Shown: piece after piece, positions 1 to 11,521 of the stretch | Numbering within the stretch: the stretch's first letter is position 1 | How the letters are laid out: the number at the start of each line of letters is the position of its first letter | Assembly (NCBI GenBank): GCA_038093975.1 | Contig: JBBPTG010000034.1 | Span: forward strand, 124,001-188,000 | From: Chalciporus piperatus | Lineage: Eukaryota; Basidiomycota; Agaricomycetes; Boletales; Boletaceae | Reading direction: 5' to 3' | Length of the DNA: 64,000 bases | Notes under the pieces: model-generated | Seen by the model: only the letters and a program-made list of their open reading frames with translations | Databases searched by the model: none | Told to the model about the DNA's origin: nothing | Program-made: the position numbers and the translations under genes

Positions 1-840
1 GTCGAGGGTGTCAAGATCTGGTTCCAAGTCCAACTTCCCAGTTGTTCCCCAACCCCAGCCCCACTGACCCCAAGTCCAAGGCAACTACTAGAAGATGCCA
101 GTGCGAGCACCGTACTCGCGAACACGTCGATGGCCGTCAGTGTCAAGGGCGAAAACGTCTCCCGCGATGAACATGAACACTGGAACGCCGTCATTCGGGA
201 ACGTATGGCCGAGATCGACGACGCGTGCGAGTACGTGCCAGTGTTCTCTCTCTCTCTCTCTCCCCGCTGCCCTTGCTTGCGAGTATGTTCTGACAGTGAT
301 CGTCTGTCGTGAATTGGCAGATTCCCGGTATACGACCTATTGACTCTCTTGCTCTCTCCTCTCCACGACCAGTCCACCCCCACCCCCACCTCCTTCCCTA
401 CATCAACATCCGCACCCGCACCCACACCCACACCAACTCAACCCAATCACCACGTCCTCTTCACCTCCCACCACCTCGTCTCCACCACCAAACGCCGCCT
501 CATGCACCAATGGTCACACGATCTCAACATCGCCGGGTTCGCCAAAGTAGGTTATCCGGGCATCGTTTACGCAGAAGGACCACGGGACGCTGTCGAAGAG
601 TTCGTCGGGAACGTCAAGGGGATGCAATGGCTCGCGTTGAGAGTTAGATTTCAAGAGCCTGTACCTAATCCGATTCAGAATCCGTGGAACGTGGATGAGT
701 TGGCGCGTAGCGAGCGTTGGGTAGAAGTGTCCAAGATTGGAGAGGTGCTCGACCAGATGAGAAAGCGAGGGAGAGAAGCACTCGTCACTAGTCTAGGCAT
801 TGGAACACCGTCGAAAGAACCAAAGCAGTCATCGTCGTAG
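1..840 (+). CDS. RWD domain protein, RWDD2 type (5' end outside window)
   Basis: The frame is open from base 1 to a donor at 231 and resumes after an acceptor ending at 320 (intron 231-320). It ends at TAG 838-840. The visible N-terminal part (VEGVKIWFQVQLP) looks like the beta-sheet core of an RWD domain. The second exon holds the conserved block HHLVSTTKRRLMHQW followed by LNIAGFAKVGYPGIVYAEGP, which I recognise as the C-terminal domain shared by RWDD2 proteins and the splicing factor Prp3 (formerly DUF1115). RWDD2-type proteins are small and of poorly defined function. A proline/threonine-rich stretch separates the two domains. The start codon and first exon(s) lie upstream of the window. 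The family call is fairly secure; the cellular role is unknown. Confidence 0.75.
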
Positions 841-1027
841 CACTTGCAAAAAGTCACAAGCCAATTCTATTCAGCTCGAGACACAATTTATCGAATACAT
901 ACAGGAACACAGCTCATTAAGGCAGACAAAAACGAGGACGAGAAATAGAGATGGAGCGTTTTTGAAGTCATAAAAAAACGAGTCGACTCAGTTGTCGTAC
1001 GGTCAGATAACCCACTCGGCGGCCTTC

Positions 1028-2523
1028 TCAGTACCTCCTGTCGTCGTATCGGCCACCACGATCGTAGTCACGACCACCACCATAACCTCTCTCATGGTCG
1101 CGAGGAGCACGGTCATAGTCGCGATAGCCACGGTCGTAATCACGCGGGCGGTCTTCATAACGCCCACCACCACCACCTCCACTGCCTCCTCCACCACCAC
1201 CCCGAGCGCCTCGGGGGTCGTAGTCGCGAGCATAACGGCTGTCGTATGGCCGGGGGTCATATGGTCGCTCGTCTGTCCCTCCATGTTAGATCCAGATTAT
1301 CGAAGAAAGAAACGAGAGCCTACTGTCGAAGCGCTTCGGGGGTCCATAGTACCGCCCAGGTGTTGGCGTCCGAGCGCGCCCACGACGAGCCTGCCGTTCC
1401 AGATAAAACCAATCAGCGCCGAACACCTCAAAACTCAAAACCCATCCCCACCTTTTCAACATTCATCACCTTGCCCATCAGTTCCGTAGCATTCAAAGCT
1501 GTAATCGCAGCATCTGCCTCCTCGCCAGTCTCCATAGTGACGAACCCAAACCCACGAGACTCGCGAGTATGAGGGTCGTACATGACAGATGCCTTCTTGA
1601 CCTATTGCACCAAACCTGCGTCAGCGCCAACGCTCGTCGCGGAAACAATAAGACAAGACGTACGCGACCGATCTTGGCAAAGGCTGCCTCCAGGTCGCGC
1701 GTGTCGACCCGGTTGCTTAGACTTGAGACGTGAAGGTTATTGCCCGGGTTATGCATTCCGTCGCGACCGCTGCGAATTTGAAGATCCGGGTAGGTCGGGG
1801 AACAAAGAAAAAAATCAACACAATATCGTCGTGAGCGCGCAACGAGAATAGAGATAGGACGTACCCTCCTCGGTCATCCCTTCCTGGGCTCCTGCTCCGG
1901 CTAGAACGGCGAGGAGGCTCACCACCTCTGTCTCTGTCACGTCCAGGGGACCTTCCTCCTCCGTTCCAACTCGGTTCATCGCCGGGCGGGCCACCTCCGT
2001 TGAGGTTCGCATCAGCCGGGATGCTAATCCCAGTTGGAGGAGCGATGTCTGGCGAGTTCCATGCTGGAAGGTTGAAAAACGAAAAAATAGAAACCGCAGC
2101 GGGTCGGAAAAAAAAGCAAGGCGAGGGGAGAAAATTATCAACGTTGGTTCACCGGCGAGTTGATTCGGAGAGAGGATGAGAGAGAAAGGGAACTGCACGG
2201 CGATGGAAATATAGAGAGACGGGGGTAGGGTTGTGCTGAACCGTGAAAACCGGTTGAAGCAGGAAAAATGTAGGGTGTAGTAGCTTAAATCTGCTGTATC
2301 AGAAAGACGCCAGCCTTGAGCTGACCACCAGCAAGTTAGTGAAAAGATATTACTGATTCCCATCGTCGTTTCATAACCGAAGATGGTGAAGCGCGGTGGG
2401 AGACAACTACGTGTGCTGGTACTGTAGTACTGAGGCGGGTTGTTGCCGTTGGCAGCAGAAAATATCGAATGCAGAAATTGTCGTCGTCGTCGGGGCTGAT
2501 GCTGAGGACGTACCGTCATCCAT
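1028..2523 (-). CDS. TRA2-type RRM RNA-binding protein (splicing regulator-like)
   Basis: At least six exons on the minus strand. ATG is at 2523 (tiny exon 2514-2523, M-D-D), then about 1865-2063 (Pro/Gly and RS-rich), 1665-1769 (start of the RRM, NNLHVSSLSNRVDTRDLEAAF), 1452-1601 (rest of the RRM, including the RNP1-like stretch SRGFGFVTME), then two 3' exons ending at TGA 1028. The C-terminus is low-complexity: a glycine run followed by RDYDRGYRDYDR-type repeats. The layout, a short RS/Gly N-terminus, one RRM and a basic RD/RY/Gly tail, is that of transformer-2-type splicing factors in fungi. The expected role is nuclear, binding purine-rich exonic enhancers; this is inferred from family architecture. 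The 450-nt first intron is long for this window and could hide another small exon. Confidence 0.8.
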
Positions 2524-2699
2524 TGTTGAAAGTTTTGTTGATGTCGTCGAGGTCGTCGAGGTCGATGGCCAAGGTGGAAAGTAAGCCACTGAAAAAGGTG
2601 GGAAACGACTTGGGAAAGTCAAGGGACAAAACAGATACACACAAACGGTTAATCTAGGGTATTAGTAATCTCATTCCTAGTAAAAGTGTACAAGTCCAT

Positions 2700-5061
2700 C
2701 TAGATCAGTCTACCGCTCGACCAGTTCTGATATGTAGCCGTCTCCTTGATCCAGTCGATCAGCTCCTCTCGCTTCACCTTCGTACCCTGGTCTGTCGACT
2801 GGACCTTGACCTTCTTCCCATCCACAAACTCCCACTTTTGTTCCTTCACGACGACCCGCCCTTGCTTCAACTCGTCACCACCGAGCAGAATATCAAACGG
2901 AACCTCGTCCTTTTCCGCAGCCGCAAACTGGACAGGAAGTTTGGGTTTCCGCTTAGCAAGGAAGTCGGTCTAGAACGTCCTCTCGTCAGTACAATGTTGC
3001 TCGGTCCGGAAACACAACCCAAACACAAACCTTGATCCCAGCTTCTCTAAGCTCCTGAACCAGTCTAACCCGCTCCTCCAACAACCCTTCGCCAACAGAG
3101 ATCACATATGCCATCGTTTCCTTACTCCGCATACCCCTCTCTACCCATTTTGGCCATACCAGCGCGAATATCCGGTCCAGCCCGATACTCACACCGATAC
3201 ACGGACATTGGGTACCCTTCTTCCCCTCACCTGCTGCAGCCGACGTGAAACTGGCAACGAGGTTGTCATACCGTCCACCAGCAGCGATCGAGCCAACGCC
3301 AACTTGCGACTCGTCCACTTCCTCGTCATCTTCTTCTTCGGCTTTCGGCTTTTTGGATTTCTTCTTGGGAGCCGGTGCAGACGATGATGGTTCCGAAGAT
3401 GTCGGGCCATTGGCAATGAACCCAGGAGGCGCTGAGGCTGCCACCGTAGCCTCGTAGATAATTCCAGTGTAGTAGTCGAGACCCCGTGCCAACGACATGT
3501 CAAATGAGATCTGTTCATCTGTAAGACGTCATGGCATGCAAAGGAAACCAACTGTGACGGACTTTATCAAGAACTTTGTAGGCTCCGAGAAGAGTGAACA
3601 GCAGCTCCATCTCGAGGATGCCATCCTTGGCACTTGCGTTGGACATCAACTTTTCGTCGGCTTTGAGCTGATCCAGCAGAGAAGATCCCCCTGCATCGTC
3701 GCTTGTCATCAATCCAAGCAAGATTCACGAAATTCGGGAGTGCTGACCTTTTAGCTTGACGTACTCTCCAATCTTATCCGCGACCTCTGGGCTCAAACCC
3801 TTCTCCTCCGTCATCTCCTTCTTGACATCCGCCCATGGTAGCTGGTTTCCAGTTTCCATGAGTCTACTCTCTGAACACGATGCACGGCACGGGTAAATCA
3901 AACATACCTTGTCGAGCTTGTCAACAGCAGACGAGATCGTGCGTATCTTCTCGGACGGTACACCACACGTCTCAAAGATCCCATCCAAAATTTTCCGGTG
4001 ATTAATCTATCACGCAAGAGAAACGCGTTCTTCAATTAACCGCGAGACCAGCCCATTGGAGTCAACTGACCTTGACCGTAAACTCCCCCACCTCCAACTT
4101 TGTCAAAATCGTACATAGCAAGCTCACGATCTCCGCATCAGGAATCATCGGATCCCAAAGACCAACGATATCCAAATCCTATTCAACACCATCATCATCA
4201 TCAACCCCGATCCCCCACAAAAAATCGCACCCAAAAAACTCGAACGAAACACTCACCGCTTGCATAAACTCCCTCATCCTCCCCTTCGACATCACAGGAC
4301 TATCCCGTCTATACACCTTACCCACCTGCCAAATCTTTCCCTGTACAGTCCCGCCAGCCATGGCGACATACCTCGCGAGTGGAACAGTGTGATCGTATCG
4401 CAATGCGAGTTGTTCGCCGCCTTGGTCCATGAGATCGAAGATGAGCTTCGAGTCTTCGCCGTATTTGTCGGTGAGAACGTCTTTACGCTCAAAGACGGGC
4501 GTGTCCAGACAGCTGGCGCCGTAGGTGGTGAAGACGTCCTTGACGATTCGTTCGATGTGTTCGCGGCAGAACATCTCGGCTGGGCCGTAGTCGCGCGTAC
4601 CCTAGAGAGAAAAAGCGAGACGGGCAAAAACACGCGCGAGAACGAGAATGAGAGCGTGAAAGCGTGTCATGTCCGAGAGTCAAAAAAAAAAGGTCAGCTC
4701 GGATTGTCGAACGACGACCAAGGGCGACACCGCCGATCGCGGAACTAGGCTGACCCCGACTCACCTTGGCGGTCTTGAGCAACAGTCGGTCCTTCTTCTT
4801 TGCATCCTTGCCCTCGCTCGAGCCAGCAGCACCCGCCTTCCCGATCGCAGCGAGCGATTTCTTGAGCTCGCCGAGCTTCTTCTTCGCAGCGTCGAGTGCG
4901 GATGGGTCTGTATTTTGTAGTCTGAGCTCGTTGACGAGCGTTGTTTGTTGTGAGATCTCTGCAGCGAGTGTAGTGGACATTGGGCGTGGACGGTTGTGTG
5001 CAACCGCGATACGGGATGTCGATCGATAGCAAGTCCGGAGTAGAGCGCGCCTGCAGAACAT
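2700..5061 (-). CDS. HTS1: Histidyl-tRNA synthetase, likely cytosolic and mitochondrial from two starts
   Basis: Class II synthetase charging tRNA-His. Exons run from ATG 5061 to TAG 2700 with about seven short introns (acceptors near 4602, 4179 and others). Class II motif regions are clear: [13 protein letters not shown] (motif 2 region with [16 protein letters not shown]) and the histidine-specific [15 protein letters not shown]. The motif 3 region reads [15 protein letters not shown] Lys/Glu-rich insert sits before [11 protein letters not shown], and the C-terminal anticodon-binding domain ends near 2700. The first Met (5061) precedes [17 protein letters not shown], an arginine-rich, acid-free leader like a mitochondrial presequence. 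A second in-frame Met follows 27 codons later ([12 protein letters not shown]) and begins a WHEP-like coiled segment. This matches the known dual use of fungal HTS1. The gene looks intact. Confidence 0.92.
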
Positions 5062-5398
5062 ATCACCGGAACAGATAAAATTGGATCAACTACCAAATTC
5101 CTGACTCGAAAAGTGGACCCTGATCACCCCGCGGCGAGGCTTGGTATATTTCTAGTATCCCCTGGGCAGACCAAAGAGTCAGGATGAAAAGTCGACAGTA
5201 GGTTAACCTACAAGACGCCGTCCATAGCGATTCACCCCGTGGATCCATTGCCCGCGCTCGGCAAGTCAAGGAACTATCAAGTCGGTTATTTTCCAACCGC
5301 CGGCGTTGGTTTACAAAATTTGGTATTATTCTATTGCATCGTGGATGGTATCATTCAAGGACATTCTATTATTCTACGACCAAGGAAAAAAGGCATCT

Positions 5399-7139
5399 CT
5401 ACAACCGTTTGACAAACCCATCCTGTTGGATATCCCGGGTATCGCGCCAGATACCCTCCGCATCCTTCTTGCGCACCGTGAAGCATGCAATCCCAAGGTA
5501 CTCCGTGATATCCTTGATCACGAGCGTGCAGAATCGAGCATACGAAAGGAAAGAAATCACAAGCGTGAGATAGATGAAAATCGCCGTATGCTTAGGAGTC
5601 GACTGAATGACGGGCGATCTGAGCAATCCATGAGACACTGAGTCACCAAGGTCTGAAATCAGTCTGAACGACAACGTACCGGTGGAGTAGGTCAGGCAAA
5701 TGGGCGTCAAGGACAGCGATCGCACTCCATATCCACATGGGATTCCACCAAGGGAACGGCGAGCTCGTGACGTGACTCAAAATCATCCGTCCAACTTGAT
5801 GCGCGAACTGCAAGCCCCAAGCACAAATAAACGGAAGGAAAAGTGGCGAGTGCATGATGCTCGAACGGTGGAGCGATGGGGAGAGCAGCCAGAGAACTTG
5901 AAGGACGACCGAAACTACAAAGGGGAGCAGGAAGACCAATGGCTTGAGGGTAGACTTGCCCGCAGCTTTCGTTGCCTTGTAAACATTACGGTAGCTTCGT
6001 GCAGCATGAGCGCCTTTGTTTCTAGGCCGAAAAGGTGTAACCATACCTGGATACAATGTTGAAGGCCAAGCCGAAAGCGGCGAAAACCATGAAAGTTTCG
6101 TTGAGACCAATATTTGGTACAACTCCAGCGACTTGTGGTATTCTGTCCAGTCGAGTGAATGTCAGAACTCGTTGGTCCCAAAATGAGGGTCCTGCACGAT
6201 CATGAGCCTGGATGAATGTTCGAAAATCAATCCGCTCACCAAAGATTCCGGAGACAATATAGATCGCCACGATTATCAAAATCCCCTCAACGGGTCCCGA
6301 GAATGGACCTAGGTACAGCAGGCCTGTATGGTACTCTTCCCAAGTCGTCAGATAAAAGTTGGCAAGAGTAGCAACTTGTGACGCGACAGTCCACCACGAG
6401 CGGCCGAGATTGAGCGCTCTAGCAGCCAAGATCACTTCCAGCTGCAAAATATGTGAGAATTTAGGTCAGAAAGCACCGGAGGTTGCATTACCGTTGTATT
6501 AATGGCATCGCAGCCTAATGAATGCGTGTTGAGTGATTAGGACGGCTTGGTGAATATCGAAACATACCATGATCAAACATTTCACCAAGCGGGCCAGCCA
6601 TGCCAGTCCGCCGAGCTTGTTTCCTTCGTGCCTCATATGTCAGAAACCATGCGAAACCATCAGTTTGTTACTCACCCATCCACGGCATCAAAGCTCTGAT
6701 ACATGAAGAGGCCAATGGCCCACCTACAACCTCCGGTGAGCATACGGTGGATGAATGAAACAAAAACGCGTACGTAAAGTATATCCATTGCGGAGGACTG
6801 TGTTGACCGTCCTTGTCAGTATAGTATAGGGGATCGTAAATTAGTAGCGTAAGGACATTCGATGCGACTATAAGGAGGCCGAGCAGAGTGATCTGCGCGA
6901 GGTTAGTTCTGCCGCCATCGAGGACTGATTAGAGGGACTTGCGGTATTAGGCGCGACGGTGGTTGGCCAGAGTGTGACGAACCAGTTCCAATAGGGTGCG
7001 AGGACGTATCGCGAGACGAGAGACCTGGGAGAGAGTCGAGCCACGTCAATTTTCGGCGGCTCAGAAAAACTTACTCGTCTACGCCCTTGTAGGCATATTT
7101 TTTGAGGTTTTTGAGTGCTGTGGGAGACAGATAGCCCAT
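5399..7139 (-). CDS. CDP-alcohol phosphotransferase (cholinephospho-/ethanolaminephosphotransferase)
   Basis: Last step of the Kennedy pathway: transfers phosphocholine or phosphoethanolamine from the CDP-alcohol to diacylglycerol in ER/Golgi membranes. ATG at 7139 begins MGYLSPTALKNLKKYAYKG, the conserved N-terminus of the CPT1/EPT1 family. The catalytic signature DGxxARx8GxxxDxxxD is present across a splice site: DAVDGKQARRTGMAG, then PLGEMFDHGCDAINT. Several hydrophobic segments follow (for example GPVEGILIIVAIYIVSGIFG, LKPLVFLLPFVVSVVLQVLWLL). The C-terminus (IACFTVRKKDAEGIW) matches family ends. About ten exons with short introns; TAG at 5399. The sequence does not separate choline from ethanolamine specificity. 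It lies head-to-head with the F-box gene starting at 7301, sharing about 160 bp of upstream DNA. Confidence 0.88.
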
Positions 7140-7300
7140 GACTGGGTCTCAATGGGATTGAAAATGCAAAGTAAATAGAAAACCGAACAAGTTAGAAGCT
7201 GACGAGTGTCATAAGCGAGTCAGAGATGGTAGACAAGTTGCAAGGTTTTCTACAGTGACACTGACAAGAGTTGTATCACGAACGTGCATTCAAGAATCAC

Positions 7301-9519
7301 ATGACGAGGAAGCGATCACGTGAGATCCGAATAACGATCCGAATGACCCCGAACACACCTTTACCATTGACCGCGATGCTGCACATTCTACCAGCTGAAA
7401 TTGCGTTGCAAACGGTCTCGTATCTCCCACTACAAGACTTGTATTCTGCCATCTTGGTATCCCGTGATTGGAACACACTGGTCGCAGTAAACGGAACAGC
7501 AGTATACAGAGATGCAGCCCTCCTTCATCGCTTCCTCGAACCTCACGAACTCCGCGCTGATTCAACCTCCAAATTCGCTCACGTACACTGGAAGACATAC
7601 TGTCCGCTCGTTTTCCGTGTCCGGTGCTCATAATCGCTAATCGCCATCCAGGCAGGAGACAATTGGAAATCGAGAGGGGTTGGCGCGGCAAGGCACCTTC
7701 CGTCGTTCGAGAATTATCAGTGACGGGTTCTGCTGTGCATCGCATCAAAGTAGACCACGACCAAGGCTTCGTGATCACCACTTGTCAAACAGGTGGCCTG
7801 TTCGTATCCGACATACAGGACAATCGCATATTGTGGTCACTTCCTTCGGTCAGACATAGCACTGCATCCTTTGAGCTTCGATGTCTGATACCCTTCACAC
7901 CTAGTCTCATGTGGTTCGCTACGCGCATTGTGAATACGATCGAGGTTTCATCGTCTTCAATCGTATCGACAACTGCAAGGAGGTCTGGCGACAGACCATC
8001 GACGTAATCGATGATGAACTCCCTCAAACCTCACCCCCGGACACTCAAATGCTCGAAGCATCCAAACAAGCTGCGAGAACTTACCCCTCGACAGATGATA
8101 ATCGGGGTCATTTCACTCCCTGGGCACTTCTCCACATGCCAGAAACCACCCGTGCATTCCGTTTTTCATATCCAACATTTCTAGCTCTAGCGTCCAACAA
8201 TGCTTATCTCTGGGACTTGCCCAGGGCGGAACTGGTTTCTGTCGTTCGGGATATCCAGCGACTCCAGAACGACACTAGGCTGGGCAACATCAATTACGCC
8301 GAAGTAAACGACACGTTTGTATTCATATGTGGCGCGGCCGGGTTGCGGATCTTCGCGAGAGAAGACGGGGCATTGGTGTACCACCTTTCAACAAAGGAAT
8401 TAGCTGCCGCATCATGGGACGTACTACCCCAAGCTCGTGGTGTACCCGAGTCTGCTTTACAGCCCCAGATGCTTCTCCAAGCCTCCCATTCATATTCCTT
8501 CCCTGGCGAGTTCATGGCATGTATGCGTTCGAGCCTCGAGGTTCAAGCATGAATTGACTGACTTTCGTCCTCAGGCCATGTATCGGCATCAGGAGATGAC
8601 CTAGCTGCTCTCACGACGATTGGCAGACTAGTTATCATACCTGGTTTCCGTCGTCTCTTCTCAGGATCAAATCCTGCCCATCATAGAGACATCGCTCTCA
8701 TTCTCAACTTTATATCAATCCACGTCGAAGGGGAGATCTCATACTATCTCGCAGTCGGTGATCGAAACGGAAAATTTGCCATGGCTTCGGTAAGTAGACG
8801 TCCGTTGTTCGTTTTATCCCACCTGCAACTTATTCAACTCCCCTACCCGGCCGGTATCTAGCGCAAAGGTCTATTCGTCATCTCTCCCGACTTTGGGTTC
8901 AGTCGCTTGACAGCAGACCGACCGCCCGATCCGGGCGTCACCGTTTGCCGACTCTCCAAATTCGACAACGAGCGTTTCCTCTCGTTCCTCTCCTGTCTCC
9001 AACTCACGCACTCGGGGATGTACTTTAACTACAAACCCTCACAGAGGGACGGAAGGAATCTGCGAGAACGCACACTCGCGGTTCAAGCACAGTTGACTGC
9101 GCTCATGCCGACACCTGCACCTGCCCCCGCTCAACAGCCGCCAGCACTTGCTCAACCGGTACCAGCGCTCAACGAGCATCATATCGCCGATGCCGATGGA
9201 GTACAGGCGGGTTTCCTTGCTCATATGCAACATCAGTTGGAGGATCCTTTGGATCCCTGGGACGAGTTAGAGATGGAGATGGAAAACGAGGACGAAGGGA
9301 TCGAAGACGACATGGCGGACGACGATGAGGACGATGGTGAGCGGCTTTTGATTTATTTCTTGACTTTTGATTCCCCAGCGCTCACGGCGTGTTGTTTTCT
9401 TCCCGACTGTGAATGACCCCCGCCACCTGATATCGTTGTATGATACAGACGTGGAACTTGTGTTGGAGAATTGGTTTCACCCTGTGGGGATGAGTACCGT
9501 GTATGCTGTCGCTTTTTAG
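7301..9519 (+). CDS. F-box protein with beta-propeller-like middle and acidic C-terminus
   Basis: Probable substrate receptor of an SCF ubiquitin ligase. The F-box lies in exon 1 (ILPAEIALQTVSYLPLQDLYSAILVSRDWN). Exon joins that keep the frame: intron 7602-7651 (phase 1, giving KTYC-RRQLEIERGWRG), intron 7849-7904, one near 8520-8574, one near 8791-8861 and one ending at 9448. The middle reads like WD/kelch-like strands (GGLFVSDIQDNRILWSL, FLALASNNAYLWDL, GLRIFAREDGALVYHL). The C-terminus is Pro/Ala-rich, then strongly acidic (EMEMENEDEGIEDDMADDDEDD). Stop TAG is at 9517-9519. Three in-frame ATGs (7301, 7343, 7376) precede the F-box; 7301 is taken as the longest, but 7376 would leave the domain intact. 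The substrate is unknown. Confidence 0.75.
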
Positions 9520-10183
9520 TGTGGTTTGGGGTGTGGGTGTGTTTTCTGGTGATGGTTCTGGATTGTGGATTTGGGTTTGGGTTTATGGGGAAGGGTTGTG
9601 TACGAGAAATTGATGCAAGGTATCTGTGTCCATCTGTTCTAACACATTGACGAAAGATTGGGTTTATCGAGGATAGCGTCATCATCTCGTTCAATTCTCC
9701 TCGGGAAGACGCGCGCGTATGTCGGTGCATGACTATTCGACGCTTGTCGCATCATGCCAGTGATGATATCCCGCTCGACGACAAAGAGGTGCACATACCC
9801 AAGAGCTAGTTGAAGATGCCACTGTTGCGACAATCATGACTTCTCTCGATTATTTCTTTGTGCATCAAATCTCTGCCCGCTGAAGACGTGGCTGAACAGT
9901 TGAAGATTGTCTTGATCTGACGGGGGATGGGCATCCGCAAAGTACTTACTCGAACACTGGCAGCCGATCTTCGACACTGCCTTCAAAGACGAGTCGGGTT
10001 TAGTTCACAACATCTGCTTCGTTAGATCTCATGATCACCAACAGTCTGACGAGGAGATTCGAACTTGGGGAAGGTAGAAGGTACATATTGTAGGAGGTAC
10101 ATATTGCGGGTATCGTACATTGCATAACTAGAAAATCTATCCACCGTTCGTATGACAAGGTATCGTATCGTGTAACGTCATGA
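9520..10183. other. Intergenic stretch between two convergent genes
   Basis: 664 bp holding the 3' ends of the F-box gene (+) and the membrane-protein gene (-). A GT-rich run (about 9520-9600, tggtttggggtgtgggtgtg-like) follows the F-box stop. Open frames here are short and lack domain similarity or splice support. I see no gene. Confidence 0.5.
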
Positions 10184-11521
10184 CTACAGCCTCTGAGAAA
10201 AAGTGAAATACCCTCTAAAAGCCGACTCAGCATCCCCAAGCAGATTTCTCAACAAATTTCCATCCGTCTCCGAGAACGCCCTGTCTATCTCGTCTTCTTT
10301 CAAGTACGCCAACGACATATCGTTCGCGTGAAGCAGTTGGTTGACGACTTTATCTTTCCATCGTCTCCACACTGCGGTGTCGTTCGGCAGACACGTGTTG
10401 AGGATTTTCTCGCGACGCTCTCTGTCCTCGTTGGGGGTTTTGGATGCTGCTACGCCGTGGAAGATGAGCAGACAGGCGAATACTGTCATTGTTGTCCGAG
10501 TTCCTGCACGGAACCTGAGCATATGCGGGTCTCCGAGGGCATGGAAGAGTATCCGGGTCTGGATCTTCTCCTTCTCTAGCGAGGAGAGAAAGGACGTGTA
10601 CCCCCAGGAGACACACAACGAAACAAGGAACATGATCTGGCCGAACAGCATCCCTTGTGGGATGAGGAGAAGTTGGAGAAGGAACTGGACGGTGAGGAGG
10701 AGCGAACACACGCCGATGGCGTGGTAGGCATGTCGAGCGCCTCTTTTCTCGTCTGCTTCTTTCTCGTCGGTTTGGAGATCAAACCGACCTTTAGTGATGG
10801 CGTTGACGTCCCTTTCTTCACCCTTGACGACGACTACGATATCGTCCGCGAGAAGGACTCCGTGACCGGGTGGTGCGCCGTTTGCGGGATTCGTCACAGA
10901 TGTGATGACGAGCTTCCCCTTGCCGATGAAGAAGCTCGCTAAGCCGCTGGAAACAATTCCGAGCAAGATCATGGAGAAGCTGTACCAGTCATAGACCAAC
11001 GCGCACATGACGCAGGCTACAACACTGACAGTGATGGGAATGAGGCCGAGCAAGGCGTCAGTGACCGGTTCGCGTTTCAAGGGATCATCGTAGTTGATGT
11101 GGTTCATGGAAAGGTAAGCGACATCGACAGGTTTCGTCTTCCTCCCTTCTATCACCTCCTCCGGGATCTCCTTGCTCTTTTCCAAGGTCAGATAGGCAAG
11201 ATGCCCGGTCTCCATGGTGGTACCCGAGAGGGCGGCGATGTATTTGGGACCTTTCTTCCCGTCGAGTCCAAACGAGGTTGCTGGGGAGTCGTTTGGGCCT
11301 GGGAATAATCCATCCCAGAAACGCGAATTGGCCATCCGCCCGAAACGCTTTGCGACCGTGTAACTGCCTGGAGAGTTGTACCATCCAAGATACCGTCTGC
11401 CTTCGTAAAGGTGGACGGTCGCCATGGCTGAGATGGCTTCTTTCCCGCCGAAGAAACCAGCCACGCCGGCTGAGTTGAGGGTGAACTTGGAACCAACGAG
11501 GGGTGTGCCGAGGGGGGGCAT
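10184..11521 (-). CDS. Uncharacterised multi-pass membrane protein
   Basis: Single open frame of 445 codons, TAG at 10184. I do not recognise the family. The N-terminal 150 residues are soluble-looking (contains MATVHLYEGRRYLGWYN and a GTTMETGHLAYL segment). Hydrophobic segments follow near residues 165-190 (LIPITVSVVACVMCALVYDW), 195-210 (MILLGIVSSGLASFFIG), 275-300 (IGVCSLLLTVQFLLQLLLIP), 300-325 and 355-370. The protein ends in a charged, helical C-terminus. The pattern suggests at least four to five membrane passes. The start is uncertain: ATG 11521 is used here, but ATGs upstream (about 11600) followed by a possible donor could give an earlier first exon. Codon use resembles its neighbours, so it is probably a resident gene. 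Confidence 0.6.
   Translation of the reverse strand: MPPLGTPLVGSKFTLNSAGVAGFFGGKEAISAMATVHLYEGRRYLGWYNSPGSYTVAKRFGRMANSRFWDGLFPGPNDSPATSFGLDGKKGPKYIAALSGTTMETGHLAYLTLEKSKEIPEEVIEGRKTKPVDVAYLSMNHINYDDPLKREPVTDALLGLIPITVSVVACVMCALVYDWYSFSMILLGIVSSGLASFFIGKGKLVITSVTNPANGAPPGHGVLLADDIVVVVKGEERDVNAITKGRFDLQTDEKEADEKRGARHAYHAIGVCSLLLTVQFLLQLLLIPQGMLFGQIMFLVSLCVSWGYTSFLSSLEKEKIQTRILFHALGDPHMLRFRAGTRTTMTVFACLLIFHGVAASKTPNEDRERREKILNTCLPNDTAVWRRWKDKVVNQLLHANDMSLAYLKEDEIDRAFSETDGNLLRNLLGDAESAFRGYFTFSQRL

Noticed and set aside
1003..1284. 93-codon minus-strand frame rich in Val/Thr over the 3' end of the TRA2-like gene.
   Set aside because: It is an off-frame shadow of the real RD/Gly-rich exon, which reads sensibly and joins to the RRM exons.
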